From UBA11524 sp051886675 (GTDB lineage: Bacteria; Bacillota; Clostridia; Christensenellales; Aristaeellaceae): 64,000 nt of DNA. The stretch lies in NCBI GenBank assembly GCA_051886675.1, contig JBJEYH010000350.1:50722-114721 (forward strand). Direction: 5' to 3'. Positions 51,342 through 60,158 of this stretch are shown here, piece after piece (position 1 is the stretch's first letter; each line of letters starts with the position of its first letter). Below the pieces are notes generated by a model. It saw only the letters and a list, made by a program, of their open reading frames with translations. It had not been told where the DNA came from and did no database searches. The translations under genes were made by a program, and so were the position numbers.

Positions 51342-53291
51342 TCAGGCATCCTCCTTTATCCGCGTCTGTTTGCTGGAGCCAAAGCGGCTGATGACGAAGT
51401 TCATCAGCACGATGGCCGCGTAGACAATCACAATCAGGATCGTGGCGTAGGCGCAGGCCACGCCGTAGGCGCCCTTTTCCGCGAACTCGTTGATGCGGCA
51501 GGTGATGAGCAGGTAGCGGGGCGTCACCAGCAGGATCACCGCGCTGATGGCGGTGATGGAGCGCACGAAGGTGGTCACCAGGCCGCTGAGGAAGGAATCC
51601 TTGATCAGCGGAAGCGTCACGGAGGTGAACACCTTCGCGCTGCCCGCGCCCAGGTCGTAGGCGGATTCCTCGATGGACTTGTCAATCTGCCTAAGGGCGG
51701 AAATGCCGCTGCGGGTACCCACCGGCAGCGAGCGCACCACGAACACGATCACCAGGATGATGCCCGTACCATAGATGCCCTGCATCAGCCCCGTGCGGAA
51801 GATGCCGCCCGCGAAGCCCCGGATGAAGCCCACGCCCAGCACCGTGCCGGGCACCGCCATGGCCAGCATGGACACGAACTCGATGAAGCCCTTGGCGCGG
51901 AACTTCTTCTTCACCACCAGGTAGGAGATGATCATGGACAGAAGCGCCGTGATGGGGGAGGCGATGAGCGAGAGCACCAGCGAATCCTTGAAGGCCTTGA
52001 AGCCGTCGTCCCGGAAGAGCTGCTGGAACCACTTCAGGCTCAGGCTGTAGTCGCGGCCCCAGAGCTTGAACAGCGCGCCGAAGGGAATGGCGATGTACAT
52101 CAGGATCACGAAGGCCGACAGCGCCGAGCAGATCACCGTCAGCGGGATGCGCACGCTCCGGTCGGCAATCGGCGCGCGGGCGCGGCTGGCCTTGCCGGTG
52201 AGGGTGGCGGCGGTCTTGGCCTCCAGGTAGTACTTCTGGATCAGGAACAGCACCAGCGTGATGCCCAGCAGCACCACGGCCATGGCCGCCGCGCCGTTGG
52301 TATCGTAGCTGCCGCCGGTGATGCGCAGGTAGATGGTGGTGGCCAGGGTATCGTAGCTGCCGCCGATCATCATGGGGTTGGCGAAGTCCGCCACCGACTC
52401 GATGAACGTCACCAGGAACGCGTTGCCCAGGCCCGGCAGCATCAGCGGCAGGGTCACGGTGGTGAAGACCTTCATCCGGCCGGCGCCCATGTTCCGGGCG
52501 GCCTCCTCCATGGAGGGGTCGATGTTCTTCAGCAGGCCCTTGAGCATCATGTAGCACACCGGGAAGAACGTCAGGATCTGCACGATGGCGATGCCCCACA
52601 GCCCGTAGACGTTGCTGTCATAGATGCCCAGGATCTGCCGGGTGATGAGACCCCCGCGGCCGAAGAGCAGGATCATCGACAGCGACAGCACAAAGGGCGG
52701 CGATACCACCGGCAGCGTGGACACCACGCCGAACATCCTGCGCACCACCCTTGAGCGCACGTCCACATAGCAGTCCACATACGCGAACAGCAGGCCGATC
52801 ACCACCGCGCCGAAGCTGGTGATCATGCCCAGCAGCAGCGTGTTGTAGAAGGCGCGGTTGAAGGTGTAGTCCCTGAAGATGCGGGGGAAGGCGTCGAAGG
52901 TGACGTGGTTGTCCTGCACCTTGACATAAGCGGCGGCGGGATCAACCTCCTCGCCCTCCCTGAGCACGCGGCCGTTCTGGGCGAAGAGGAAGCCGTAGGC
53001 CCCGGTCAGCTCCTCCAGGGAGACGTCGACGGCCTTGCCCTTGTTGTTCACGAGGCGCACGAGGGTCTCGCCGTTCTTCTCCTTCACGGACAGCTCCGCC
53101 TCGCCGGACAGCACCGTCTCCAGGGGGATCAGGTTGGTGTTGCGCACATAGATGCTGTCCAGCAGCAGCATGGCCAGCGGGTAGAGGATGAACAGCGTCA
53201 GCAGCACAATCAGCAGGGCGATGGTCGCCACCAGCACCGGATCGGCGAAGAACTTCCTGCGTTCCAGCGCCGCGCTTTGGCGTTTTTTCAT
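51342..53291 (-). CDS. Two-domain ABC permease, FbpB type
   Basis: A 649-residue protein made of two fused permease domains. The first has the EAA loop MEEAARNMGAGRMKVFTTVTLP, the second IEESAYDLGAGSAKVFTSVTLP. This duplicated form is typical of iron(III), thiamine and phosphonate importers. After the first helix lies an extra extracytoplasmic segment of about 85 residues (from YVRNTNLIPLETV to DAFPRIFRDYTF) with a beta-strand look, which standard FbpB proteins lack. It sits between the binding protein and the ATPase genes. Confidence 0.9.
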   Translation of the reverse strand: MKKRQSAALERRKFFADPVLVATIALLIVLLTLFILYPLAMLLLDSIYVRNTNLIPLETVLSGEAELSVKEKNGETLVRLVNNKGKAVDVSLEELTGAYGFLFAQNGRVLREGEEVDPAAAYVKVQDNHVTFDAFPRIFRDYTFNRAFYNTLLLGMITSFGAVVIGLLFAYVDCYVDVRSRVVRRMFGVVSTLPVVSPPFVLSLSMILLFGRGGLITRQILGIYDSNVYGLWGIAIVQILTFFPVCYMMLKGLLKNIDPSMEEAARNMGAGRMKVFTTVTLPLMLPGLGNAFLVTFIESVADFANPMMIGGSYDTLATTIYLRITGGSYDTNGAAAMAVVLLGITLVLFLIQKYYLEAKTAATLTGKASRARAPIADRSVRIPLTVICSALSAFVILMYIAIPFGALFKLWGRDYSLSLKWFQQLFRDDGFKAFKDSLVLSLIASPITALLSMIISYLVVKKKFRAKGFIEFVSMLAMAVPGTVLGVGFIRGFAGGIFRTGLMQGIYGTGIILVIVFVVRSLPVGTRSGISALRQIDKSIEESAYDLGAGSAKVFTSVTLPLIKDSFLSGLVTTFVRSITAISAVILLVTPRYLLITCRINEFAEKGAYGVACAYATILIVIVYAAIVLMNFVISRFGSSKQTRIKEDA

Positions 53292-53368
53292 GGGCGTTTA
53301 CCCCTTTTTCCAGATTTCCTCTCCGGCGCCGCGGAATCACCGCGCCGGATACGCCGATTGATACAGAG

Positions 53369-53399
53369 AGGGGGGCGGGTTCTGTCACCCGTCCCCCCC
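53369..53399 (-). other. Intergenic hairpin between binding-protein and permease genes
   Basis: GGGGGGCGGG (53370-53379) pairs with CCCGTCCCCCC, with one T bulged. A poor T-tract suggests a stabiliser or partial terminator that keeps binding-protein mRNA more abundant. Confidence 0.55.
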
Positions 53400-53425
53400 G
53401 GTCTGCGCAGGCTGATGAATTGGCT

Positions 53426-54499
53426 TTACTCGGTCTTGAAACGGTCGTCCGCGGCGGCGCCCAGGGCGTCGAAGAAGTCCGCCACATACTGGGTGGTGTT
53501 GTTCTTGGCGTCCTCGAAGTCATAGTCGATCACGTTGTTGGGATCCAGGCCGAAGGGCTCCACGGCCGCGGGCTGCTGGGCGGAATTGATCACCAGGAAC
53601 TGATAGCTCTCGGCGTCGTCAGCCAGCTCCACGCACTCGGGAGACAGGGCGTATTCGATCCACAGCTTGGCGGCGTTGGGATGCGCGCAGCCCTCGAAGA
53701 TGGCGGTGGCGCCGATTTCAAAGCTGGTGCCCTCGCTGGGGATGATCAGGGCGATGTTGTCATAGCCGGAAAGGATCTGGGTGATGCCGTCATGCAGGAA
53801 GCCGATGCCGATGACGCACTCGCCGATGCCGACCTTCTTGGAGGGGCCGGAGCCGGACTTGGTGTACTGGGCGATGTTCTTGTCCAGCTCCACGAAGTAC
53901 TGCATGGCCTCGTCATGGCCCTTGAGCTGCACCAGGGTGTTGATGACCAGCTTGGCGGTGCCGGCGGTGTTGGGGTTGGACAGCCACATCAGGCCCTGAT
54001 ACTCGGGCTTGAGCAGATCGTCCCAGCCCTGGGGCGCTTCCAGGCCCAGGCGCTGCAGCTCCTCGGTGTTGACCATGAAGCCCAGGATGCCCTTGTAGAT
54101 GCCGTACCAGTAGCCGTCGGCGTCACGGTACATGGGGGAGGCCAGATCGGCGGCGTTGACAGCCTCGTAGGCCATCAGCAGACCGGCCTTGGCGCTCTCG
54201 TTGTAGGGATCGGTGGTGCCGCCGAACCACACGTCGCCGGAGGGATTGCCGGCTTCCTCGGTGATCTTGGCCTGCACCTCGCCCGTGGACAGGCGCTGGT
54301 AATAGGTCTTGATGCCGTACAGCTCCTCAAAGTGCTTGGCGGCGGCGGCCAGATAGGGCTCCTCGCAGGAACCGTAGACCACCAGCTCGCCCTCCTCCTG
54401 GGCGGCCTTGATCAGCTCGGGGTCGATCTCGGCGGAGGCGAGCCCCACGCAGCCAAGGATCATCGCGCAGGCCAGCAGCAATGCAAGCAGTTTCTTCAT
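53426..54499 (-). CDS. Substrate-binding protein of the iron-type ABC importer
   Basis: A 357-residue secreted protein of the FbpA-like class. The signal peptide is LLALLLACAMILGCVGLASA; cleavage after ASA seems likelier than lipidation at the inner cysteine (ILGC). The mature part begins ELVVYGSCEEPYLAAAAKHFEELYGI and has GDVWFGGTTDPYN and NTEELQRLGLEAPQGWDDLL, all typical of the class. Ligands in this class include ferric iron, 2-aminoethylphosphonate and others; the tyrosine pair of true FbpA proteins cannot be confirmed by eye. First gene of its operon, with a consensus promoter. Confidence 0.88.
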   Translation of the reverse strand: MKKLLALLLACAMILGCVGLASAEIDPELIKAAQEEGELVVYGSCEEPYLAAAAKHFEELYGIKTYYQRLSTGEVQAKITEEAGNPSGDVWFGGTTDPYNESAKAGLLMAYEAVNAADLASPMYRDADGYWYGIYKGILGFMVNTEELQRLGLEAPQGWDDLLKPEYQGLMWLSNPNTAGTAKLVINTLVQLKGHDEAMQYFVELDKNIAQYTKSGSGPSKKVGIGECVIGIGFLHDGITQILSGYDNIALIIPSEGTSFEIGATAIFEGCAHPNAAKLWIEYALSPECVELADDAESYQFLVINSAQQPAAVEPFGLDPNNVIDYDFEDAKNNTTQYVADFFDALGAAADDRFKTE

Positions 54500-54569
54500 G
54501 GATCGTCTCTCCTTTTCAGTTGTCTTGTTCCGGGGTGCTTGCGGGGATGCAAGTCTCTTCTTATCACCA

Positions 54570-54598
54570 ATTATAACGTTTGCGCCGGGGCCTGTCAA
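54570..54598 (-). promoter_or_regulatory. Consensus promoter of the iron-type ABC operon
   Basis: Minus-strand TTGACA (54593-54598), 17 bp, TATAAT (54570-54575). Both hexamers are perfect. Confidence 0.9.
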
Positions 54599-54667
54599 CC
54601 GAAAAATGCCGCGAATCCGGGGGAAGGAGGGCGGCAGTAGTCTGGGCTACACAGTTAGCATGATTAA

Positions 54668-54696
54668 TTACGCTGCCGGGAAAAAACTGCTACAAT
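54668..54696 (+). promoter_or_regulatory. Likely promoter of the molybdenum hydroxylase operon
   Basis: A good -10, TACAAT (54691-54696), has only a weak -35, TTACGC, 17 bp upstream. A weak -35 is what an activator-dependent promoter would show, and a Crp/Fnr regulator is encoded at the end of this gene run. Confidence 0.45.
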
Positions 54697-54751
54697 CAGG
54701 GTATTCTGCGGGCCCCGCGGCCCGTTCACAAGAGAAGGGGTTGATGACAGG

Positions 54752-55276
54752 ATGACGGAGGCGATCAAGCGGGTTTGCATCACCGTCAACGGCAAGCTGC
54801 GCAAGTTCCTCATCAGTGATGACGACGGGTGCGTGTCGCCCTCGGAAACGCTGCTGGATACGCTCAGGGACAAGCTGGGTCTGACGGCGGCCAAGCGCAG
54901 CTGCGAGCACGGAGCCTGCGGCTGCTGCACGGTGATTCTCGACGGGGAGGCGGTGGCCTCCTGCATGGTGCTGACGGCGGACTGCGACGGCAAGTCCGTC
55001 ACGACCCTGGAGGGCCTGTGCGATCCGGTGACCGGGGAGCTGAGCCCCCTGCAGCGGGCCTTTGCGGACAATTCCGCCTTCCAGTGCGGATACTGTACGC
55101 CGGGCATCATCATGAGCACCCAGGCGCTGCTCATGCGCAACCCCCATCCCACCGAGGCGGAGCTGACCGAGGCGCTCTCCGGCAACTACTGCCGGTGCAT
55201 CAGCCATTATCAGGTGATCCGCACGGTGATGGCCTTCATCCGCAAAATGAACGGGGAGGCGGACAGTGATGTTTGA
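54752..55276 (+). CDS. Molybdenum hydroxylase small subunit, two [2Fe-2S] clusters
   Basis: A 174-residue protein of the XdhC/CoxS type. The plant-type [2Fe-2S] ligands are Cys51, Cys56, Cys59 and Cys71 (CEHGACGCC, later SCMVL). The second cluster uses Cys112, Cys115, Cys147 and Cys149 (QCGYCTPG, YCRC). It carries electrons between the Mo site and FAD. First gene of the operon small-large-FAD, with the stop overlapping the next start by 8 bp. The 15-residue N-terminal extension is slightly longer than usual. Confidence 0.94.
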   Translation: MTEAIKRVCITVNGKLRKFLISDDDGCVSPSETLLDTLRDKLGLTAAKRSCEHGACGCCTVILDGEAVASCMVLTADCDGKSVTTLEGLCDPVTGELSPLQRAFADNSAFQCGYCTPGIIMSTQALLMRNPHPTEAELTEALSGNYCRCISHYQVIRTVMAFIRKMNGEADSDV

Positions 55277-57575
55277 GGAAATGAAAAAGGACGTCAAGGT
55301 CAGCCAGCACAACTACCGCTACATCGGCAAGCACGGCAACCGCGCCGACGCCGATGATCTGGTAACCGGCCGGCGGCGCTTCATTGACGACCTGGTCATG
55401 CCGGGGATGCTGATTCTGCGGGTGCTGCGCAGCCCGTATCCCAACTGCATGATCAGGAGCATCAACGTGGACAAGGCCCGGGCGCTGCCGGGGGTGGTGG
55501 GCGTATGCACCTACAAGGAGGCCCCCGACTGGAAGTGCGGTCTGCCCAACCATCGCCGGGTGCTGGACCAGCATCTGCGCTTCGTGGGGGACAGCGTGGC
55601 CCTGGTGGCGGCGGAAACCATCGAGATTGCCGACGAGGCCCTCGACCTGATCGAGGTGGAGTACGAGGAGCTGCCCTTCGTGCTGGACTGCGAGGAGGCC
55701 CTCAAGCCCGGCGCACCCCAGCTGTATCCCGAATACCCCGGCAACGAGATCCCCAAGGTCACCCCCTTCTCCGAGGAGCCCTTCAACCAGATCTTCGTGG
55801 GCGACCCGAAGGAGGGCTTCAAGGAATCGAAGTACGTGGCCTCCAACTACATGCGCTATGAGAACATGGCCCACCCCCTGCCCCCGGAGAGCCCCGGGTG
55901 CATCGCCCAGTGGACGGGCCCCCATGCCGTCACCGTCTGGTACAACGGCGGCGCACCCCACCTGCAGAAGTTCAACACCGAGGCCTCCATCCCCGGGGTG
56001 GCGGTGCGCGTCATCGCCTGCCAGGCCGGCGGCTCCTACGGCTCCAAGCAGCTGATTCCCCACATGATCCTCCAGGCCGTCCTCATGAGCAAGATGACCG
56101 GCCGCACGGTCAAGTTCATCATGGACCGCACCGAGCATCTGCTCTCCTACGAGCTGCGCCAGGGCAGCCGCATCCGCGGCACCGTGGGCATGACCGAGGA
56201 CGGCATCATCAACGCCGTGGAAGGCATGTGGTACACGGATTCCGGCATGTCCTCCACCTATGCCCAGGCCATGACTGCCGTGGGCCTGGGCGAGTGCCAG
56301 GCCTTCCTGGGCAAGTGCAAGCACTGGGCCCTGGATACCAAGCTGGTGGCCACCAACCATTCCTCCCAGGCGCCCATCCGCGGCTTCGGCGGGCAGGAGT
56401 GCAAGAGCGTGCTGGTGCCCATGGTCTGCTCCGCCATCCGCGCGGCGAAGATGGATCCCCTGGAGGTGTTCAAGAAGAACTTCGTCCGGGACGGCGACCG
56501 CTACATCTGGCGCGACAACCTCTGGTGGGAGGTTCATTCCGTGGACTACACCCGCGCCTTTGAGGAGAGCGCGAAGGCCTTCGGCTGGAAGGACAAGTGG
56601 AAGGGCTGGGAAACCCCCACCTGGGTCAGCCCCGACGGCCGCTACGCCATCGGCGTGGGCGTGGGCGTCCACGGCAACGCGGACATCGGCGAGGATCCCA
56701 CCGAGGGCATGGTCAAGCTGCATCCCTTCGGCTCGGTGACGCTGGAATTGTGCGTGGGCGAAACCGGCGGCGCCCAGCGCTTCGCCGTGCAGAAGATGGT
56801 GGCCGAGGTCATGAAGGTTCCCCTGGACGGCGTGCAGGTGGTGGATCCCGACACCCACGGCACCGGCTACGACGCGGGCATGATCGGCTCCCGCGGCACC
56901 ATCACCATGGGCACCACCGCCGTGCGCGCCGCCAAGGACGCCCGCCGCAAGCTCCTGGAGATGGCCTCGGTCAAGCTGAACATCAACGTGGACGAGCTGG
57001 ACACGGAGGACTTCATGGTCTTCTCCGTCCGCCATCCCCAGCGCCGTCTGCCATGGATCGCCATCACCGGCACGCCCGAGATGACCATCACCGGCTCTGC
57101 CAAGTACCAGCAGAACTTCGACAAGCCCAACTTTGCCCTGTATCTGGCGGAGGTGTGCGTCAACCTGGAGACCGGCGAGGCGAAGCTCATCCGCGCGCTG
57201 GAGGGCTCCGACGTGGGCCAGATCATCGACCCGATCAACATCCGCATGCAGGCGGAGGGCTCCTTCGGCTCGGCGGGCGGCGATACCGGCCTGTTCGAGG
57301 AGATGGTCATGGACAGGAAGCTGGGCCGCTTCATGACCGGCAACATGATCGACTACAAGTGGCGCACGTTCAACAACTTCCCCCGCTTCGACACGGTGCT
57401 GCTGGAGAGCGAATGGGATACCGAGGCCTTCCACGCGGTGGGCTTCGGCGAGATCACGCCGTCTCCCGCGCCCGCGGCCATCCTGATGGCCGTGTCCAAC
57501 GCCATCGGCCATGAGATTACCGAATACCCCTGCTCGCCCACGGTCGTGCTGCGGGCCATGGGCAAGATCAAGTAA
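55269..57575 (+). CDS. Molybdenum hydroxylase large (molybdopterin-binding) subunit
   Basis: A 768-residue protein of the xanthine dehydrogenase/aldehyde oxidoreductase family. The N-terminal hammerhead domain has VTGRRRFIDDLVMPGMLILRVLRS. Cofactor loops are QAGGSYGSK (252-260), where the usual Phe is replaced by Ser-Tyr, and APIRGFGGQE (Arg371). The likely catalytic base is Glu728 in VGFGEITPSPAP. The ATG at 55269 has GGAGG 9 bases upstream. Substrates of such enzymes are purines, aldehydes, nicotinate and other N-heterocycles; motifs do not decide among them. No selenocysteine codon is evident. Confidence 0.92.
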   Translation: MFEEMKKDVKVSQHNYRYIGKHGNRADADDLVTGRRRFIDDLVMPGMLILRVLRSPYPNCMIRSINVDKARALPGVVGVCTYKEAPDWKCGLPNHRRVLDQHLRFVGDSVALVAAETIEIADEALDLIEVEYEELPFVLDCEEALKPGAPQLYPEYPGNEIPKVTPFSEEPFNQIFVGDPKEGFKESKYVASNYMRYENMAHPLPPESPGCIAQWTGPHAVTVWYNGGAPHLQKFNTEASIPGVAVRVIACQAGGSYGSKQLIPHMILQAVLMSKMTGRTVKFIMDRTEHLLSYELRQGSRIRGTVGMTEDGIINAVEGMWYTDSGMSSTYAQAMTAVGLGECQAFLGKCKHWALDTKLVATNHSSQAPIRGFGGQECKSVLVPMVCSAIRAAKMDPLEVFKKNFVRDGDRYIWRDNLWWEVHSVDYTRAFEESAKAFGWKDKWKGWETPTWVSPDGRYAIGVGVGVHGNADIGEDPTEGMVKLHPFGSVTLELCVGETGGAQRFAVQKMVAEVMKVPLDGVQVVDPDTHGTGYDAGMIGSRGTITMGTTAVRAAKDARRKLLEMASVKLNINVDELDTEDFMVFSVRHPQRRLPWIAITGTPEMTITGSAKYQQNFDKPNFALYLAEVCVNLETGEAKLIRALEGSDVGQIIDPINIRMQAEGSFGSAGGDTGLFEEMVMDRKLGRFMTGNMIDYKWRTFNNFPRFDTVLLESEWDTEAFHAVGFGEITPSPAPAAILMAVSNAIGHEITEYPCSPTVVLRAMGKIK

Positions 57576-57587
57576 GGCGGTGCAAGC

Positions 57588-59990
57588 ATGAAGAAGTTTG
57601 ACCATATTTCCGCGGGCAGCTATGAGGAGGCCAGCCGGATCGTCCGGGAGGGCGCGGGGAAGATCGATCCCATCGCCGGCGGCACCGACCTGCTGGGCAC
57701 CTACAAGGATCGCCTGCTGCTGACCTATCCCGAGGCCGTGGTGAGCATCAAGAACATTCCCGGCTCGGACTACGTGCGGGACGAGGGCGACTGCATCGCC
57801 ATCGGCGCGGGCACCACGCTCCGGCATGTGGCGGATGATCCGCTGGTGAAAAAGTATGCCCCCGCCGTGGGGGAGGCGGCCTATTCCGTGGCTTCGCCCA
57901 TCATCCGCACCACGGCCACCATCGGCGGCAACGTCTGCCAGGACGTGCGCTGCTGGTACTACCGCTACCCTGATTCCATCGGCGGACGGCTGAACTGCCG
58001 CCGCAAGGGCGGGGAAACCTGCTACGCCATCGCCGGTGAGAACCGCTACCATTCCATCTTCGGCGGCATGAGCACCGGGGTCTGCTCCTCCTGCCAGCAC
58101 GCCTGCCCCGCCGGCACCAACATCGCCGGCTACATGGCCCGCATCCGCGAGGGCGACTGGGACGGCGCGGCGAGGATTTTCATGCGCTACAACCCCATGC
58201 CCATGATGACCAGCCGCATCTGTCCCCACCTGTGCGTGGACAAGTGCAACCAGCGGGTCTACGGCGAATCGGTGAACATCCCGGCGGTGGAGCGGAGCCT
58301 GGGCGACTACATCCTGGCCCACCGGGACGTGTACTACGCCGCGCCCGAAGTCCTCACCGGGAAGAAGACCGCCGTCATCGGCGCGGGCCCCGGCGGCCTG
58401 ACCGCCGCCTTCTACCTGCGCAGGGCCGGGCATGAGGTCACCGTCTACGACGCCCACGAGAAGCCCGGCGGCGTGCTGCGCTACGGCATTCCGCACTACC
58501 GCCTGCCCAAGGACATCGTGGACGCCTACTGCGAGGCCCTGGAGGGCATGGGCGTCCGGTTCGTGATGAACACCCGGGTGGGTCAGGACGTGACGGTGGA
58601 GGAGATCCGCGCCGGGGTGGACGCGGTGTACTTCGGCACCGGCGCGTGGAGCCAGCCCGTCCTGGGCCTGGACGGCGAGAAGCTGACCAGCTTCGGCCTG
58701 AACTTCCTGGAGGAGGTCAACACCTACCTGCACAAGGCCATCGGCGAGGAAGTGCTGGTGTGCGGCGGCGGCAACGTGGCCATGGACGTGGCGCTGACGG
58801 CCCGCCGGCTGGGCGCGAGGAAGGTGCGCCTGGTGTGCCTGGAGCAGCGGAAGGAAATGCCCGCCTCGGAGGACGAGATCCTCATGGCCGAGGAGGAGGG
58901 CGTGGAGCTGCACAACGGCTGGGGTCTTGGCAGGGTCGTGACGGACGAAAACGGCCGCGTGACCGGTCTGGAGGCCAAGCGCTGCCTGTCCGTGCGGGAC
59001 GAAAGCGGCCGCTTCAACCCCACCTATGACGAGACGGATACCATGGTGCTGCCCTCGGACTTCATCGTCCTGGCCACGGGCCAGAAGGTGGACGTGGGCT
59101 TCCTGGGCGACAGGCTGGGGGCGCAGCTGAAGACCGCCCGGGGTCTGATCGACGCGGACGCGGAATCCGGCCGCACCCGGGAGCAGGGCTACTACGCCGG
59201 CGGCGACGTGGTCACCGGCCCCAACCTGGCCATTCGCGCCATCCGCGCAGGCCGGTCGGCGGCGGCCAGCATGAACCGCGACCTGGGCGTCGCTCCCGCG
59301 GAACCGGAAGCGAAGAGCCAATTCACCCACTTCGACGTGGAGGGCGTGGAGGAAACCCGTCAGCACAGGCTGCCTGAGAAGCCCGCGGCGGAGCGCACCC
59401 TCACCGGAGAGGACCGGGCCTCCCTGGACGCGGACACGGCCCGGGCGGAAGCGGAGCGCTGCCTGAACTGCGCCTGCTACGCCGTGAACGCCTCCGACCT
59501 GACCCCGGTGCTGGTGATGCTGGACGCGGAAATCCGCACCACCGAGCGGGTGATCTCCGCCCGGGAGCTGTTCACCACCCGGCTGACGGTGCAGCAGGTG
59601 CTGCACCTCGGCGAGCTGGTGACGGAGATCCGCGTGCCCAAGGCGGCGGGCGAGATGCACTACGACAAGCGCCGCGTCCGCGACGCCATCGACTTCGCGC
59701 TGGTGTCCCTGGCCAGCCGGATCGTGACGGACGAAAGCGGCGTGGTGACCGACGCGCGGCTGGTATTCGGCGGCGTGGCGCCTGTGCCGCGGGCGCTGCC
59801 GGAGGTGGAAAGCTATCTGCTGGGCAGAAGGCTGACCGTGGAAACGGCCCGGGAGGCTGGCGAAATCGCCCTGCGGGACGCCACCCCCATGCGCTGCAAC
59901 GAGTACAAGGTTTTCATGGCCAAGGATGTGATCTACAACGCCGTGCTGCGCGCAGGCGGCGTGAAGCAGCCGGAGATTCCCGTGCTGTGA
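57588..59990 (+). CDS. Hydroxylase FAD subunit with an inserted GltD-like oxidoreductase module
   Basis: An 800-residue hybrid. Residues 1-160 are the start of a CoxM-type FAD subunit: IAGGTDLLG, ATIGGNVCQD, then a cysteine-rich loop (Cys122, Cys137, Cys145) resembling the [4Fe-4S] loop of 4-hydroxybenzoyl-CoA reductase-type subunits, and ENRYHSIFGG. At residue 161 this breaks into a GltD-like module with ferredoxin ligands (Cys166, 169, 173, 212, 216, 220), FAD-binding AVIGAGPGGLTAAF, NAD(P)-binding VCGGGNVAMDVA and its closing EAERCLNC. At Cys630 the FAD subunit resumes (CYAVNASDLTPVLVMLDAE) and ends normally. The module would pass electrons to or from NAD(P)H. One continuous frame, 12 bp after the large subunit. 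Confidence 0.92.
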   Translation: MKKFDHISAGSYEEASRIVREGAGKIDPIAGGTDLLGTYKDRLLLTYPEAVVSIKNIPGSDYVRDEGDCIAIGAGTTLRHVADDPLVKKYAPAVGEAAYSVASPIIRTTATIGGNVCQDVRCWYYRYPDSIGGRLNCRRKGGETCYAIAGENRYHSIFGGMSTGVCSSCQHACPAGTNIAGYMARIREGDWDGAARIFMRYNPMPMMTSRICPHLCVDKCNQRVYGESVNIPAVERSLGDYILAHRDVYYAAPEVLTGKKTAVIGAGPGGLTAAFYLRRAGHEVTVYDAHEKPGGVLRYGIPHYRLPKDIVDAYCEALEGMGVRFVMNTRVGQDVTVEEIRAGVDAVYFGTGAWSQPVLGLDGEKLTSFGLNFLEEVNTYLHKAIGEEVLVCGGGNVAMDVALTARRLGARKVRLVCLEQRKEMPASEDEILMAEEEGVELHNGWGLGRVVTDENGRVTGLEAKRCLSVRDESGRFNPTYDETDTMVLPSDFIVLATGQKVDVGFLGDRLGAQLKTARGLIDADAESGRTREQGYYAGGDVVTGPNLAIRAIRAGRSAAASMNRDLGVAPAEPEAKSQFTHFDVEGVEETRQHRLPEKPAAERTLTGEDRASLDADTARAEAERCLNCACYAVNASDLTPVLVMLDAEIRTTERVISARELFTTRLTVQQVLHLGELVTEIRVPKAAGEMHYDKRRVRDAIDFALVSLASRIVTDESGVVTDARLVFGGVAPVPRALPEVESYLLGRRLTVETAREAGEIALRDATPMRCNEYKVFMAKDVIYNAVLRAGGVKQPEIPVL

Positions 59991-59999
59991 CCCCGCGCA

Positions 60000-60035
60000 G
60001 GATCCCCCCGGACGGCTTCGGTGCCGGGGGGATCC
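60000..60035 (+). terminator. Hairpin ending the hydroxylase operon
   Basis: GGATCCCCCCGG pairs perfectly with CCGGGGGGATCC, but no U-tract follows (GTCTGTG). It may be a weak terminator. Confidence 0.5.
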
Positions 60036-60089
60036 GTCTGTGCCGATATATTATGGAAGAAAGATTTTCCGACATCCCCGTCCTGACGC

Positions 60090-60118
60090 TTGCAAAACCG
60101 GTTCGCTTCCTGTATACT
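60090..60118 (+). promoter_or_regulatory. Promoter of the Crp/Fnr regulator gene
   Basis: TTGCAA (60090-60095), 17 bp, TATACT (60113-60118), 40 bp before the start. Confidence 0.75.
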
Positions 60119-60158
60119 TCTCTTCAGGCAATGGCCATCGGAAGCAGAGGTGCAGTGC

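Noticed and set aside
55236..59660. 1474-codon open frame antisense to the hydroxylase large and FAD subunits
   Set aside because: It spans two real genes on the other strand, is dominated by His/Gly/Val/Ala, and has no motif.
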